Assembly: GCF_039993895.1 (NCBI RefSeq)
Contig: NZ_CP121194.1
Coordinates: 868,001 to 932,000 of the forward strand
Length of the DNA: 64,000 nt
Direction of reading: 5' to 3'
Origin: Edaphobacter paludis
GTDB lineage: Bacteria; Acidobacteriota; Terriglobia; Terriglobales; Acidobacteriaceae
Positions 18,355 through 26,645 of the stretch are shown one piece after another. Numbering within the stretch: the stretch's first letter is position 1; the number at the start of each line of letters is the position of its first letter. The position numbers and the translations under genes were made by a program. The notes below the pieces were generated by a model. It did not search any database. It was not told where the DNA came from and saw only the letters and a list, made by a program, of their open reading frames with translations.

Positions 18355-18915
18355 CTACCGTTTAAAAAACAGTAAGCGCGCTGCCAGCGCCGCATAGATG
18401 GCGATGGCACCCATACTGGCATTGTACTCGCGGTGATGCAGATAGAGCTTGGAGGAGAAGCTGCCGCGGTCGTCCGTGGTCGGCGCAGCCGTCAGCCGCG
18501 GTAGCAGACGGGGCACGTTCTTCGCGTACTCGTCGAAGCCGGAAAAATGCTCGCGCAGGTACAGCTCCTCAGAGCGGATGGTCGGCAGGTAGATCGCCGC
18601 GAAGAGGATTGCCAGCGCAATAAAGATGATCCAGCTCGCCGCTGCCGCCGCAAAGCCGAAGGCGATCATCATCGAACCGAGATAAAGTGGATTGCGCGTA
18701 TGCGCGTAAGGCCCGGTGCGGGTCAGTTCGGCGTTCTTGCGGACGTATCCGGCGGCGTAGGCGCGCAGCCATACCCCCGGCACCACTAGAAGCAGGCTCA
18801 CCAGCATCGTCTGCCACGTAGGCCGCGCCAGCCAAAGAAAGACCGCGGCAAAGATGAATCCCAGAGGGACGCGGATGCGCCGCGCGATCCGCTGCCATTG
18901 TGTTCGTTCGCTCAC
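18355..18915 (-). CDS. Isoprenylcysteine carboxyl-methyltransferase-like membrane protein
   Basis: A 186-residue integral membrane protein with about five helices. It shows the signature of the ICMT/PEMT-like methyltransferase superfamily: RTGPYAHTRNPLYLGSMMIA around residues 66-85, then EELYLREHFSGFDEYAKNVP, typical of the SAM-binding C-terminal region. The true substrate in bacteria is unknown; the superfamily includes steroid, isoprenyl and phospholipid modifiers. It lies nine bases after the GT9 gene. Its stop region lies close to the first in-frame codons of the DUF3108 gene. Confidence 0.82.
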   Translation of the reverse strand: MSERTQWQRIARRIRVPLGFIFAAVFLWLARPTWQTMLVSLLLVVPGVWLRAYAAGYVRKNAELTRTGPYAHTRNPLYLGSMMIAFGFAAAAASWIIFIALAILFAAIYLPTIRSEELYLREHFSGFDEYAKNVPRLLPRLTAAPTTDDRGSFSSKLYLHHREYNASMGAIAIYAALAARLLFFKR

Positions 18916-18924
18916 TGCTCTACC

Positions 18925-20022
18925 TTACCTTGCCGATTGCAGCAGGTCGAACGCCGCTGCCACAACTTCTTCCGTTGTGATCTGCATCAACCCCTCTTCA
19001 GTCTCTGCGTGGCGGGTGTGATCCTTCTTGCTCGAAGCATGGCGCAACACCCGCGAAGCCGTTCCATAAGGCCCGTTTCGTGCAGGATCGGTCGGCCCAA
19101 ACAACGCGACGACAGGTCTCTCCAGCGCCGCCGCCAGATGCAGCGGGCCAGTATCTCCCGCGATCACCAGACTGGCGCGGCGTAGCAGCGCGATCAACTG
19201 GCTCACCGAACAGGGAACCACCACCGCCACCCCTCCACTCGCATCCACCACCGCATTCGCCAGAATATCTCCGCTGAACACAGCATTGACCAGCGGCACA
19301 TAGCCCGCTCGCGCCAACTCAGCGGCGACCGCTCCATAGCGCTCCGCAGGCCACTGCTTCGCCCCCCATCCGGCGGAAGGCGCAATCACCACAAACTTCC
19401 TGCCCTCAGGCGCTACTCGCGAAAGAAGCTCGTCCCGCCACCCCTCAGCGGCGTTGTCGATGGGAAGTTCGACCTTCGCTGGCGTCAGCGGCTCGCCGAC
19501 AGCCCCTCCAAGAATCTCGCAGCCTTGTTCAATAACATGCGCCGCATTCACATTGATCTTCTGGCCATACATCCATCGAGCAGGCCGTTCACGCGGCTCC
19601 GCGCAACCCGCGAACTTTTCCGCTCCCGCCATCCAGCCAATCATCGAAGAGCGTATCGACCCCTGCATATCGACGCACAGATCAAACTGCCCAAACCGCT
19701 CACCCCGCAGCTCCCGCCGCACCGTCCGAATGCTCGCCATCGTGTCCAGCGAAAACGTCCGCTGCTTCCACTCCCGCGTCGGCACCCTATAGCAGCGGTC
19801 GACCAGCGGCATTGCTGGCCCCCGTTCCGCTGTGGCTGCCGTTTGCAGCAGCTCTGCCCAGCACGGATCGATCGCCCACCCAATAAACCACTCCGGATGC
19901 CGCAGTCGCAGCGCCGCCACCGCCGGCATGGCGTGCAGCACATCTCCCATCGCGCCAATCCGCACAATCAACACGCGGCGCTGGAGATTTCTGTCTGACG
20001 AAATAGGTGACGACCTACTCAA
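18925..20022 (-). CDS. Glycosyltransferase family 9 (heptosyltransferase-like)
   Basis: 365 residues from TTG 20022. The two GT-B halves are visible: an N-terminal VLIVRIGAMGDVLHAMPAV (residues 17-35), DLCVDMQGSIRSSMIGWMAG, and the C-terminal IAPSAGWGAKQWPAERYG, then GDTGPLHLAAALERPVVALFG and PTDPARNGPYG, diagnostic of ADP-heptose:LPS heptosyltransferases. The likely job is adding the first inner-core sugar to Kdo-lipid A at the inner membrane. The position downstream of waaA and lpxK supports this. Whether the acceptor sugar is a heptose in Acidobacteria is uncertain. Confidence 0.88.
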   Translation of the reverse strand: MSRSSPISSDRNLQRRVLIVRIGAMGDVLHAMPAVAALRLRHPEWFIGWAIDPCWAELLQTAATAERGPAMPLVDRCYRVPTREWKQRTFSLDTMASIRTVRRELRGERFGQFDLCVDMQGSIRSSMIGWMAGAEKFAGCAEPRERPARWMYGQKINVNAAHVIEQGCEILGGAVGEPLTPAKVELPIDNAAEGWRDELLSRVAPEGRKFVVIAPSAGWGAKQWPAERYGAVAAELARAGYVPLVNAVFSGDILANAVVDASGGVAVVVPCSVSQLIALLRRASLVIAGDTGPLHLAAALERPVVALFGPTDPARNGPYGTASRVLRHASSKKDHTRHAETEEGLMQITTEEVVAAAFDLLQSAR

Positions 20023-20126
20023 GCGATCATCGTCTCAACGAATCCATGTCCTGCAATTAAGGAATCTCCAATTTAAAGCATTCCTGTGAAAATGCCTCAT
20101 CTCATCTTTAAAGGCGGCCATTGATC

Positions 20127-21161
20127 TCAACGATTCTGGCTGCGCCGGTCGAGCCGAGGTTCCATTGCGATCAATTGCATGATCGCGCTCGATTCGTCCA
20201 CTAACTCCACTCCTAGCCGCGCCACCACCAGCGGCCCCACAGCCTCCAGATGCTCGCGCATCGCCGGTGTCAGCTTTACGGCGTCTTTCTCCGTGGTCAC
20301 AAATCCGTCCGCGCCATGCCGCCGCGCCTCTTGCTGCAATTGGGCAACATCCTGATCGGTATATGCATAATGGTCGGGAAATACGACCGTCTCTATCGGT
20401 TGGCATCCCCCCGCGAGGAGCATCCCGGTAAAGTCCTTCGGTCTCGCAATTCCACAAAAGGCCAGTCGCCGCCCCTTCAGCAATTTCCCCCCCTCTCCAT
20501 CCAGGCTCAGCCGCCGCCGTATCACCCACACCGCAATCGGATTTCCCTTGTGCGAGAGCCCCCCGATGAAGCTCTGCAGCCGCTCCAACTCTTCCTCGCG
20601 CACAACAATCACATCAGCCCCACGCAGCGCCGATAGCGGCTCGCGCAGATTGCCCGCGGGCAGCAGAGTGTCCTCCACATCTTCCTGCGTCAGCAAAACA
20701 ATATCGATATCGCGGGCCAGCTTTCTATGCTGAAAACCATCATCCAGCAGATGCACGGCAATCTTCCCCGTGGTCTCACTCTGCTCCGCCAGCACGCCCG
20801 CACTGTAACGATCCGCACCGACAAACACAGGCACGCCCGCCCGTTGTGCCATTAGGACAGGCTCATCGCCAAACCACGCCGCATCGCCATACGGCTCTAC
20901 CCGTTCCACTGTTTTGGGAGCACGACCAAATCCCCGCGTCAGAATCGTTACCGTATACCCCCGCCGCCGCAGCATCCCGGCCAGCATCATTACCACCGGA
21001 GTCTTTCCCGCTCCGCCCGCCGACACACTGCCCACGCTGATGACCGGATTCGCCAGCCGTCTCTGCTTCAGCCACCCCAGCCGAAACAGCAGCTGTTTAA
21101 CGGCCAGTCCTACTCCATACACCGGAGCCAGTGGCAGCAGCAAAGGTCTCCGAATGCTCAT
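20127..21161 (-). CDS. lpxK: Tetraacyldisaccharide 4'-kinase LpxK
   Basis: 344 residues, normal for the family. The P-loop is SVGSVSAGGAGKTPVVMML (about residues 42-60); further family markers are ILTRGFGR, EPVLMAQRAGVPVFVGADRY, HLLDDGFQHRKLARDIDIVL and FVTTEKDAVKL. LpxK phosphorylates the 4' position of the lipid A disaccharide precursor in the inner membrane. The ATG at 21161 overlaps the waaA stop in an ATGA arrangement, so the two genes are translationally coupled. A 103 bp gap separates it from GT9. Confidence 0.95.
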   Translation of the reverse strand: MSIRRPLLLPLAPVYGVGLAVKQLLFRLGWLKQRRLANPVISVGSVSAGGAGKTPVVMMLAGMLRRRGYTVTILTRGFGRAPKTVERVEPYGDAAWFGDEPVLMAQRAGVPVFVGADRYSAGVLAEQSETTGKIAVHLLDDGFQHRKLARDIDIVLLTQEDVEDTLLPAGNLREPLSALRGADVIVVREEELERLQSFIGGLSHKGNPIAVWVIRRRLSLDGEGGKLLKGRRLAFCGIARPKDFTGMLLAGGCQPIETVVFPDHYAYTDQDVAQLQQEARRHGADGFVTTEKDAVKLTPAMREHLEAVGPLVVARLGVELVDESSAIMQLIAMEPRLDRRSQNR

Positions 21162-22462
21162 CGCGTACTCACCACTCTCTCTTTCAGCAACGTTGTCAGC
21201 GCCTCCACTGTACGCGTAGTAGCGCCCGCCTGCGCGTCAAAGACCTCGCGCCCCCGCCGACCCATAGCCAGTGTGTCATCTATCTGACGTAGCATCGCAA
21301 CAAGTGTTTCCGCCAGCATCACCGCCGATACCGTGCGCACCGCATGATGCGCCTGCAACATTCCCACAATCTCGCGGAAGTTCTCAAACGATGTTCCCAT
21401 CAGCACCGGAACCCCAAACCGCGCAGGCTCCAGCGGATTGTGGCCGCCCGCATTAACCAGGCTGCCCCCCACAAACGCTACCGCGCCCAGCGAATACATC
21501 GCCGCTAGATCGCCAATCGTATCCAGCAAAAAAATACTGCCTGCCGCCACCGGCCCCAGAGCATCCGCCCGCTCGCGAAACTCGCTTGCCCGCACCATCG
21601 TAAACCCACTTCCTTCAATTATTGCGGCAACGGCAGCAAACCGGTCGGGATGCCGCGGAGCCAGCACCATCACCGCATTCGGCTCCGTCGCCAGCACCCG
21701 AGGCCACGCCGCAAGCAGTATCTTTTCCTCGCCCTCCAGCGTCGAGCCGCACACAATCACCCGAGCCCCATCAGATAACTGTGCCCGCAGCATCGCCACC
21801 AGCGAGCTCTCCCGCCCCTCCCGCAGGTCGTACTTCAGATTTCCTGTCACCCGCACCCGGTCAGCAGGCGCGCCAATCCGCACCAGACGCTCTGCAGTCT
21901 CCTCGCTCTGTGCCAGAAACAGCGAAATCTTCGCCAGGAGTGGCCGCCAAAGCCGTCGCAGCCGCAGATAGCGCGGCAGCGACCGATCCGACACCCGCGC
22001 ATTCACCACCGCCATCGGCACTCCCGCCTTCGCGCATTGCAACATCAGATTTGGCCAAAGTTCGCTCTCCATCAACACCAGCAGCTTCGGCCGCAGCACC
22101 CGCAGATATCGCCGCACCACAAACGCAAAATCCAGCGGCAGATAAAACACCGGCGACTCCGGCAAACGCTCCTTCGCCAGCCGCTGCCCGGTCGCCGTCG
22201 TAGTCGACACTGCAATCAGCCACTCAGACCGCACCGCGCCAAGCTCCCGAATCAACTGCGTCGCCGCCATTACCTCGCCCACCGAAACCGCATGGACCCA
22301 AACCACCTCGCGCCCTGCAACGGCCGTCCGCAGCTCTCTCGGCACCCATCCCAGCCGCCCCGCCAACCCGGCGCGATAGCGCCCACTGGTCGCCATGCGC
22401 AGCAGCCAATATGGCGCTCCCACCACAAGGGTCGCCAGCAGTAGCGCGCTATACACCCACAT
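21158..22462 (-). CDS. waaA: 3-deoxy-D-manno-octulosonic acid transferase WaaA (KdtA)
   Basis: Starts at GTG 22468 or ATG 22462; GGAG lies five bases before the ATG, so 22462 is preferred (434 residues). It has an N-terminal membrane anchor (YSALLLATLVVGAPYWLLRM), then the Kdo-transferase motifs VWVHAVSVGEVMAATQLI, LVLMESELWPNLM, TGNLKYDLREG and GGSLVNAGGHNPLEPA. The enzyme adds Kdo from CMP-Kdo to lipid IVA. It is the first gene of a probable seven-gene minus-strand transcript ending at queC. This is good evidence that the organism makes lipid A with a Kdo core. Confidence 0.94.
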   Translation of the reverse strand: MWVYSALLLATLVVGAPYWLLRMATSGRYRAGLAGRLGWVPRELRTAVAGREVVWVHAVSVGEVMAATQLIRELGAVRSEWLIAVSTTTATGQRLAKERLPESPVFYLPLDFAFVVRRYLRVLRPKLLVLMESELWPNLMLQCAKAGVPMAVVNARVSDRSLPRYLRLRRLWRPLLAKISLFLAQSEETAERLVRIGAPADRVRVTGNLKYDLREGRESSLVAMLRAQLSDGARVIVCGSTLEGEEKILLAAWPRVLATEPNAVMVLAPRHPDRFAAVAAIIEGSGFTMVRASEFRERADALGPVAAGSIFLLDTIGDLAAMYSLGAVAFVGGSLVNAGGHNPLEPARFGVPVLMGTSFENFREIVGMLQAHHAVRTVSAVMLAETLVAMLRQIDDTLAMGRRGREVFDAQAGATTRTVEALTTLLKERVVSTR

Positions 22463-22525
22463 CGTCACTCCGTTGTGCCCTCACTTTACCTTGTATGCCA
22501 GCGAAGATGATAATCATCCCAGGCT

Positions 22526-23230
22526 ATGAACTCCCACCCGCACGAGACCTCTAAGGCAATAGTTTCACAGACTCTTCGAGTCATCGCCATCACCTCCATC
22601 CTCGCGACGTCCGCGCTGGCGGCGAGCCACAAAGCGCCTCCGGTAAAGCCCGCAAATCAGTACACCGCCTTCGACGCCCATCCCAACGAACACGTCACCA
22701 TCGCCATCGACCCCTGCAACGACCCCGACCAGTGCAGTTTCTTCCGCCTGCCCTACATCCAGCACGGCTTCATTCCCGTCCGCGTCATCATTACCAACGA
22801 TGGCGATACCGCGCTCACTCTCAACGACGTCCGCATCCAGTTCATCTCCGCCGCCAACGACAAGCTCCCCGCCGCCGACCTCGACGAGATTAATCGCCGC
22901 CTCTTCACTATCAAAAACAGCATGGGAACCCACCTCCCATTTCCCGTTCCCATCACCGTCCACAAGCAGCCCGTAGACAAAAAGATCACCCAGGACGACG
23001 CCGACTTCGGATTTCAGGGCACCACCGTCAACGCCCACAGTACCCTCGGCGGCTATCTCTTTTACGACGTCCGAGGCCTCGACGATCCACCTCTCAAAGG
23101 CGCGCAGATCTACGTTAAGATGATCCACACCCTCGACGGAAAACACGAGCTCTTCCCCTTCACGATCCCTTTCGACAAATGGCTCGCAGCAAATTCACCC
23201 GCCACAAAATCGACAAGCCAGAAAAAATAG
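22526..23230 (+). CDS. Exported protein of unknown function
   Basis: 234 residues from ATG 22526. The signal peptide is clear (VIAITSILATSALAASHKAP). The mature protein is beta-rich: NEHVTIAIDPC, PYIQHGFIPVRVIITNDGDT, ALTLNDVRIQFISA, with two Cys residues (PCNDPDQCSFF) that could form a disulfide. The pattern of a conserved N-terminal strand plus an immunoglobulin-like segment fits a periplasmic binding or scaffold protein, but I do not recognise the family. It precedes a GNAT enzyme by two bases, so the two are probably cotranscribed. Confidence 0.65.
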   Translation: MNSHPHETSKAIVSQTLRVIAITSILATSALAASHKAPPVKPANQYTAFDAHPNEHVTIAIDPCNDPDQCSFFRLPYIQHGFIPVRVIITNDGDTALTLNDVRIQFISAANDKLPAADLDEINRRLFTIKNSMGTHLPFPVPITVHKQPVDKKITQDDADFGFQGTTVNAHSTLGGYLFYDVRGLDDPPLKGAQIYVKMIHTLDGKHELFPFTIPFDKWLAANSPATKSTSQKK

Positions 23231-23232
23231 CC

Positions 23233-23715
23233 ATGCTCAACATCCGCCCCGCCACTCCAGCCGACGTCCCCCAAATCCTCGCCTTCATCCGCGACCTCGC
23301 CACCTATGAGCGCGAACCGGACGCCGTCCACGCCACCGAAGCTGATCTGTTACGCGATGGCTTCGGCCCCACGCCGCGCTTCCACTGCCTCATCGCCGAC
23401 TGGGACGGCATCCCCGCAGGCTTCGCCCTCTACTTCCACAACTACTCCACCTGGCGTGGCCACACCGGCATTCACGTCGAAGACCTCTTCGTCCACCCCG
23501 AGCATCGCGGCAGGGGAATCGGCAAAGCCCTGCTCACCCGCGTCGCCGCCGTCGCCGTCGAAGAGGGCTGCCACCGCCTGCAATGGGACGTCCTCGAATG
23601 GAACACCCCCGCCATCGGCTTCTACGAGCAGCTAGGCGCACAAATGCTGATGGAGTGGCGCACCATGCGCGTCAACCACGAAGCTCTGCCAGCCCTCGCC
23701 GTGCAGAGCAAATAA
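23233..23715 (+). CDS. GNAT-family N-acetyltransferase (diamine-acetyltransferase-like)
   Basis: ATG 23233 gives 160 residues beginning MLNIRPATPADVPQILAFI. The acetyl-CoA site is VEDLFVHPEHRGRGIGKALL (residues about 80-99; the Q/RxxGxG/A type loop RGRGIG). The C-terminal motif is LEWNTPAIGFYEQLGAQML. The WRGHTGIHVEDLFV block and length resemble spermidine/diamine N-acetyltransferases, but the substrate cannot be set from sequence. It starts two bases after the preceding exported-protein gene. Confidence 0.88.
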   Translation: MLNIRPATPADVPQILAFIRDLATYEREPDAVHATEADLLRDGFGPTPRFHCLIADWDGIPAGFALYFHNYSTWRGHTGIHVEDLFVHPEHRGRGIGKALLTRVAAVAVEEGCHRLQWDVLEWNTPAIGFYEQLGAQMLMEWRTMRVNHEALPALAVQSK

Positions 23716-23740
23716 GGCGTCTCCCCTCACATAAATAATT

Positions 23741-23790
23741 CGAAAAGCTATGGTTGCCAAAGATATGTCTTCGGCAACCATAGCTTCTTG
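23741..23790. terminator. Bidirectional hairpin between convergent genes
   Basis: A perfect 14-base inverted repeat (23745-23758 and 23773-23786; AAGCTATGGTTGCC and its complement). An inner AAGA/TCTT pair closes a TATG tetraloop, with further weaker outer pairs. It lies between the GNAT stop and the stop of the convergent PEP-CTERM gene, so it probably terminates both. There is no long T-run on either side. Confidence 0.65.
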
Positions 23791-23815
23791 AGTTCATCTT
23801 CGCGATGAGTCGAGA

Positions 23816-24580
23816 TTAAGCGCTAAATCTGCGTCTCAAGCCACTGACCAAACCAAGCATTCCCGTTCCCAGCAGGAACAGCGAACCCGGCTCCGGCACC
23901 GCCGAAGTGGTCAGGTTTACTCCGGGATCGGCAAACGGCTCTCCGAACGAATTGAGCCTGGCTCCATTGAGGGAATCAGTAACTCCGTAGGTCAGCCCGA
24001 GTTCCGGCAGCACGCCATTGCTCCACAGATTCACGGTGTATCCTCCATCCACATTAAACAGCAGACCGTAAATGTCGAGCGTGCCACCGTGAAATGGATA
24101 GGGCGCGTGTGTATCACCCGGGGGCGGAGGAGGGCATACCCAGGGGGAGTCCCCGCCCGGATAGAACAGGTCGTCAAAGGACAAGCTATCGCTGGCACCG
24201 AGCGCAAACGTGCCCGGAGGAATGAAGGTGCCGTCGGCATTGATGCCGGAGGGCAGGGAGGTCCCTATTAGTCCGGTGATCGCCGCGTTCGTGAGACCGA
24301 CGTTGCTGTCCGAGAACGTGCCGCTGATTCCGGTAACCTGAAATGCGCCGGGAACCCCCGGAACCGGTGTATTCGAAACATCGAGAACGCCGGAGCCGCT
24401 AAGCCCCCCGCCGTTGAACGAGAAGTTGAATGCGTCGGCCCTCGCCGTCGGAGCCATGGCAACACTCGCCGCCACGACCAGCAAAGCCGAAAGAATTACC
24501 TTGGAGCGTGAGACAGCCCGCGCGGAGGCCCGGTCTGCGATTGCGAATGAGGGCGCGGTTCTGCCCAATAGAGTTTTCAT
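23816..24580 (-). CDS. PEP-CTERM sorting-domain protein
   Basis: 254 residues. AAGGAGG lies five bases before the ATG at 24580. A long N-region precedes the signal-peptide core (SALLVVAASVAMAPTARADA). The mature part is beta-rich with no Cys cluster (FNFSFNGGGLSGSGVLDVSN). The C-terminus is a textbook sorting tail: VPEPGSLFLLGTGMLGLVSG, followed by LRRRFSA. Such proteins are processed by an exosortase and released or anchored at the surface; no exosortase gene is in the window. The N-terminus before the core is unusually long (about 28 residues). Confidence 0.9.
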   Translation of the reverse strand: MKTLLGRTAPSFAIADRASARAVSRSKVILSALLVVAASVAMAPTARADAFNFSFNGGGLSGSGVLDVSNTPVPGVPGAFQVTGISGTFSDSNVGLTNAAITGLIGTSLPSGINADGTFIPPGTFALGASDSLSFDDLFYPGGDSPWVCPPPPPGDTHAPYPFHGGTLDIYGLLFNVDGGYTVNLWSNGVLPELGLTYGVTDSLNGARLNSFGEPFADPGVNLTTSAVPEPGSLFLLGTGMLGLVSGLRRRFSA

Positions 24581-24770
24581 ATGTTCCTCCTTGGAGATGA
24601 TGGAACGGGGCCTGAGGACACCGGGGAGGGCGCCCAGAATACCATAAGCGCGTCAGGGCCCTCCACTGTCCGCTTCAACGAGCAAACGGGCGGAAAGAGC
24701 TAATGGACATCGACTGGCGCCCTGCGCGCATCAGCGAGGAGGTGGCAAAGCGGAAACCCGAAGCGATAAT

Positions 24771-26276
24771 CTAACTGCGGGAGGGAGTGCTATTGCTATA
24801 AGGATTGTCGAAAGGCAAAAATATCGACATCTTCGTACCATGAGAATCAGCGTCTACGCTGCTCTGGACGCTGATTTTCCCCTTGTGGCCATCGACAAAC
24901 TGGGTTGCGACCCAAAGCCCAATTCCAGTCCCAATCGAACTACGGGTGGTGAAGAACGGTTCAAAGATCTTTCCGAGACACTCAGCAGGAATACCTTCGC
25001 CAGTATCTTCTATCTTCAAAAGGACACCAGGGTTCCCTGACTCCGTTGCATCCAGCACGGAAGCCGTCAGCGTGCCGCCGGACGGCATCGCATACATCGC
25101 ATTGGTGACAAGGTTCGAGACGACCTGCATCATCTCTCCCCTTCTCAACGTAATCTGCCGACTGGAGCTAAGCTCTGTTTGGACCCGGACGCCGGCCGAC
25201 TTCAGTTTTGACTCGTAAATCTTGAGTGTGTCCATGACCAACGCTGATAACGACACTTGGACCGCCGCCGAGTGCTCCCGGTAGTAACCCAGCGTTTGCT
25301 TTGCGATGTGGGAGACGCGCAGAAGCTCTTCCTCGGCAGTGTGCAGATAGCCGACGACCTGATCAGTGTCGGACGCATTCATCCTGGCCAGATAAATCAG
25401 GTTCAATACCGATTCCAGCGGGTTGTTGATCTCATGGGCAATCGTCGCCGCCATCTTACCCGTGGCCGCGATCTTCTCTGCTTGCAGCAGGTTTCGCTCC
25501 AACTGCTTGCGTTCCGTAATGTTCCGAAGAACCTTGGAGGCGCCAATGATCTTTCCCCATGAATTCTTCAACGGAGAGATGGTCACCGACACATCCAGCC
25601 GCTCCCCCTTCTTGGTAAGGCGGACCGTTTCGAAATGATCGATGCGTTGTCCGGACTGTATCTTTTCTATGATCGTCTGTTCTTCGGATTGCAGATCAGG
25701 AGGAATCAATTTCAGAATCGAACAGCCGACAATCTCTTCTTCGGAATATCCGAAGATACGCTCCGCAGCACGATTCCAACTCGTAATGATGCCAGAAAGA
25801 TTCTTGGTCATGATTGCATCGTCGGAAGACTCCACAATCGCCGCCAGTTGAAGCCGCACTTCATTCAATCGCTTCTCGGGAGTGATGTCCCGAACCATCT
25901 TCGAGACTCCGACCACCCGGCCGCGTTCGTCTTTAAGTGGAGAGATGGTCAGCGAAACACTCAGCTCTTGTCCGCTTTTTGTCAGCCTCGTTGTCTCAAA
26001 GTGGGCGATGTGCTCCCCTGCCCGTAATTTGCGAAGAATGGCCGTTTCTTCATGATGGAGTGAAAGCGGAATGAGCTTCAGGACGGACTCTCCAACCATC
26101 TCTTCTGGCTTGTAGCCAAAAAGGCGCTCCGCTGCCGGATTCCAGCTTGTAATGATCCCGTCCAGATTTTTCGTGATAATTGGGTCTTCGGAAGTCTGGA
26201 CGATTGCTTCAAGCAAGAGGTTGGAACGGTCGAGCGGGGACTGATCTTCTTTCGGGAGATTCGAGCCTGTGAACAT
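24771..26276 (-). CDS. Double-PAS sensor histidine kinase
   Basis: 501 residues, no membrane segment, so cytoplasmic. Two consecutive PAS/PAC units have near-identical texts (IITSWNPAAERLFGYKPEEM at about 41-60; IITSWNRAAERIFGYSEEEI at about 164-183), an internal duplication. Then comes HisKA with AATIAHEINNPLESVLNLIY (phospho-accepting His281), and a HATPase domain with N-box VSNLVTNAMYAM, DTGEGIPAE and GTGIGLWVAT. It should autophosphorylate in response to an internal signal. No response regulator is adjacent, so it is an orphan. ATG 26276 has AAGG upstream. Divergent from trmFO. Confidence 0.93.
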   Translation of the reverse strand: MFTGSNLPKEDQSPLDRSNLLLEAIVQTSEDPIITKNLDGIITSWNPAAERLFGYKPEEMVGESVLKLIPLSLHHEETAILRKLRAGEHIAHFETTRLTKSGQELSVSLTISPLKDERGRVVGVSKMVRDITPEKRLNEVRLQLAAIVESSDDAIMTKNLSGIITSWNRAAERIFGYSEEEIVGCSILKLIPPDLQSEEQTIIEKIQSGQRIDHFETVRLTKKGERLDVSVTISPLKNSWGKIIGASKVLRNITERKQLERNLLQAEKIAATGKMAATIAHEINNPLESVLNLIYLARMNASDTDQVVGYLHTAEEELLRVSHIAKQTLGYYREHSAAVQVSLSALVMDTLKIYESKLKSAGVRVQTELSSSRQITLRRGEMMQVVSNLVTNAMYAMPSGGTLTASVLDATESGNPGVLLKIEDTGEGIPAECLGKIFEPFFTTRSSIGTGIGLWVATQFVDGHKGKISVQSSVDADSHGTKMSIFLPFDNPYSNSTPSRS

Positions 26277-26444
26277 TTTTGCCCTTAATTTTCGTGGCGT
26301 TGTAATCTCAGCGGCATCTCTATGGTAGGCGAAGAAAGAGAACCATATTTCTGCAATTGTTTTTCTATCTTTTGTCCAACCCCAATTTCGAGCGCGAGGT
26401 TTGAATCAATCTGGAACCGATCTCTGCCTTTAGATGCTTGACGC

Positions 26445-26469
26445 GCCCCCTATAATTAAATGAGGGGGC
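26445..26469. repeat. GC stem-loop upstream of trmFO
   Basis: Perfect 7-base stem GCCCCCT / AGGGGGC with an 11-base AT-rich loop. It lies about 180 bp upstream of the trmFO start and 170 bp from the kinase start, so it is not placed like a terminator for either gene. It could be an operator or an RNA structure in a 5' leader. Confidence 0.5.
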
Positions 26470-26535
26470 AAGGCCACATTCAACATCTTTCACCGCGAGC
26501 ATATGGCGCCCCAGTGCGTGGATAAGTAGTGTAGA

Positions 26536-26622
26536 TCGAAGACTTTGCAGACTTTTATACCATAAAATCAAGACTTTGATCGAAAGTCCAGACCTAAAGT
26601 GTCTGTTTCGAAGACTTTGCAG
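26536..26622. repeat. Direct repeats and GACTTT cluster before trmFO
   Basis: TCGAAGACTTTGCAG occurs exactly at 26536-26550 and again at 26608-26622. Between them are further GACTTT copies (near 26550 and 26572) and the inverted repeat GACTTT-GATCG-AAAGTC (26572-26588). The last copy ends 23 bases before the trmFO start. The pattern resembles multiple binding sites for one regulator, or a short duplicated segment. Confidence 0.55.
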
Positions 26623-26645
26623 GAAAATGTAGGGGAGGGGGTACC

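Larger units (their letters stand above)
26277..26645. other. 369-bp intergenic region between divergent kinase and trmFO
   Basis: The longest non-coding stretch in the window. It holds a GC stem-loop (26445-26469), a cluster of GACTTT motifs, a 15-base direct repeat and a small inverted repeat (26572-26588), and AT-rich text near 26550-26580. It should contain the promoters of both flanking genes. I see no RNA gene or convincing open frame; the 99-residue minus-strand frame that overlaps the trmFO start shows no family features. Confidence 0.6.

Noticed and set aside
26451..26456. TATAAT as a promoter -10 box
   Set aside because: It lies inside the loop of a stem-loop and I see no -35 at the usual spacing; position relative to both genes is unconvincing.
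26510..26525. CGTGGATAA as a DnaA box
   Set aside because: One mismatch from the consensus and isolated; composition does not switch here.
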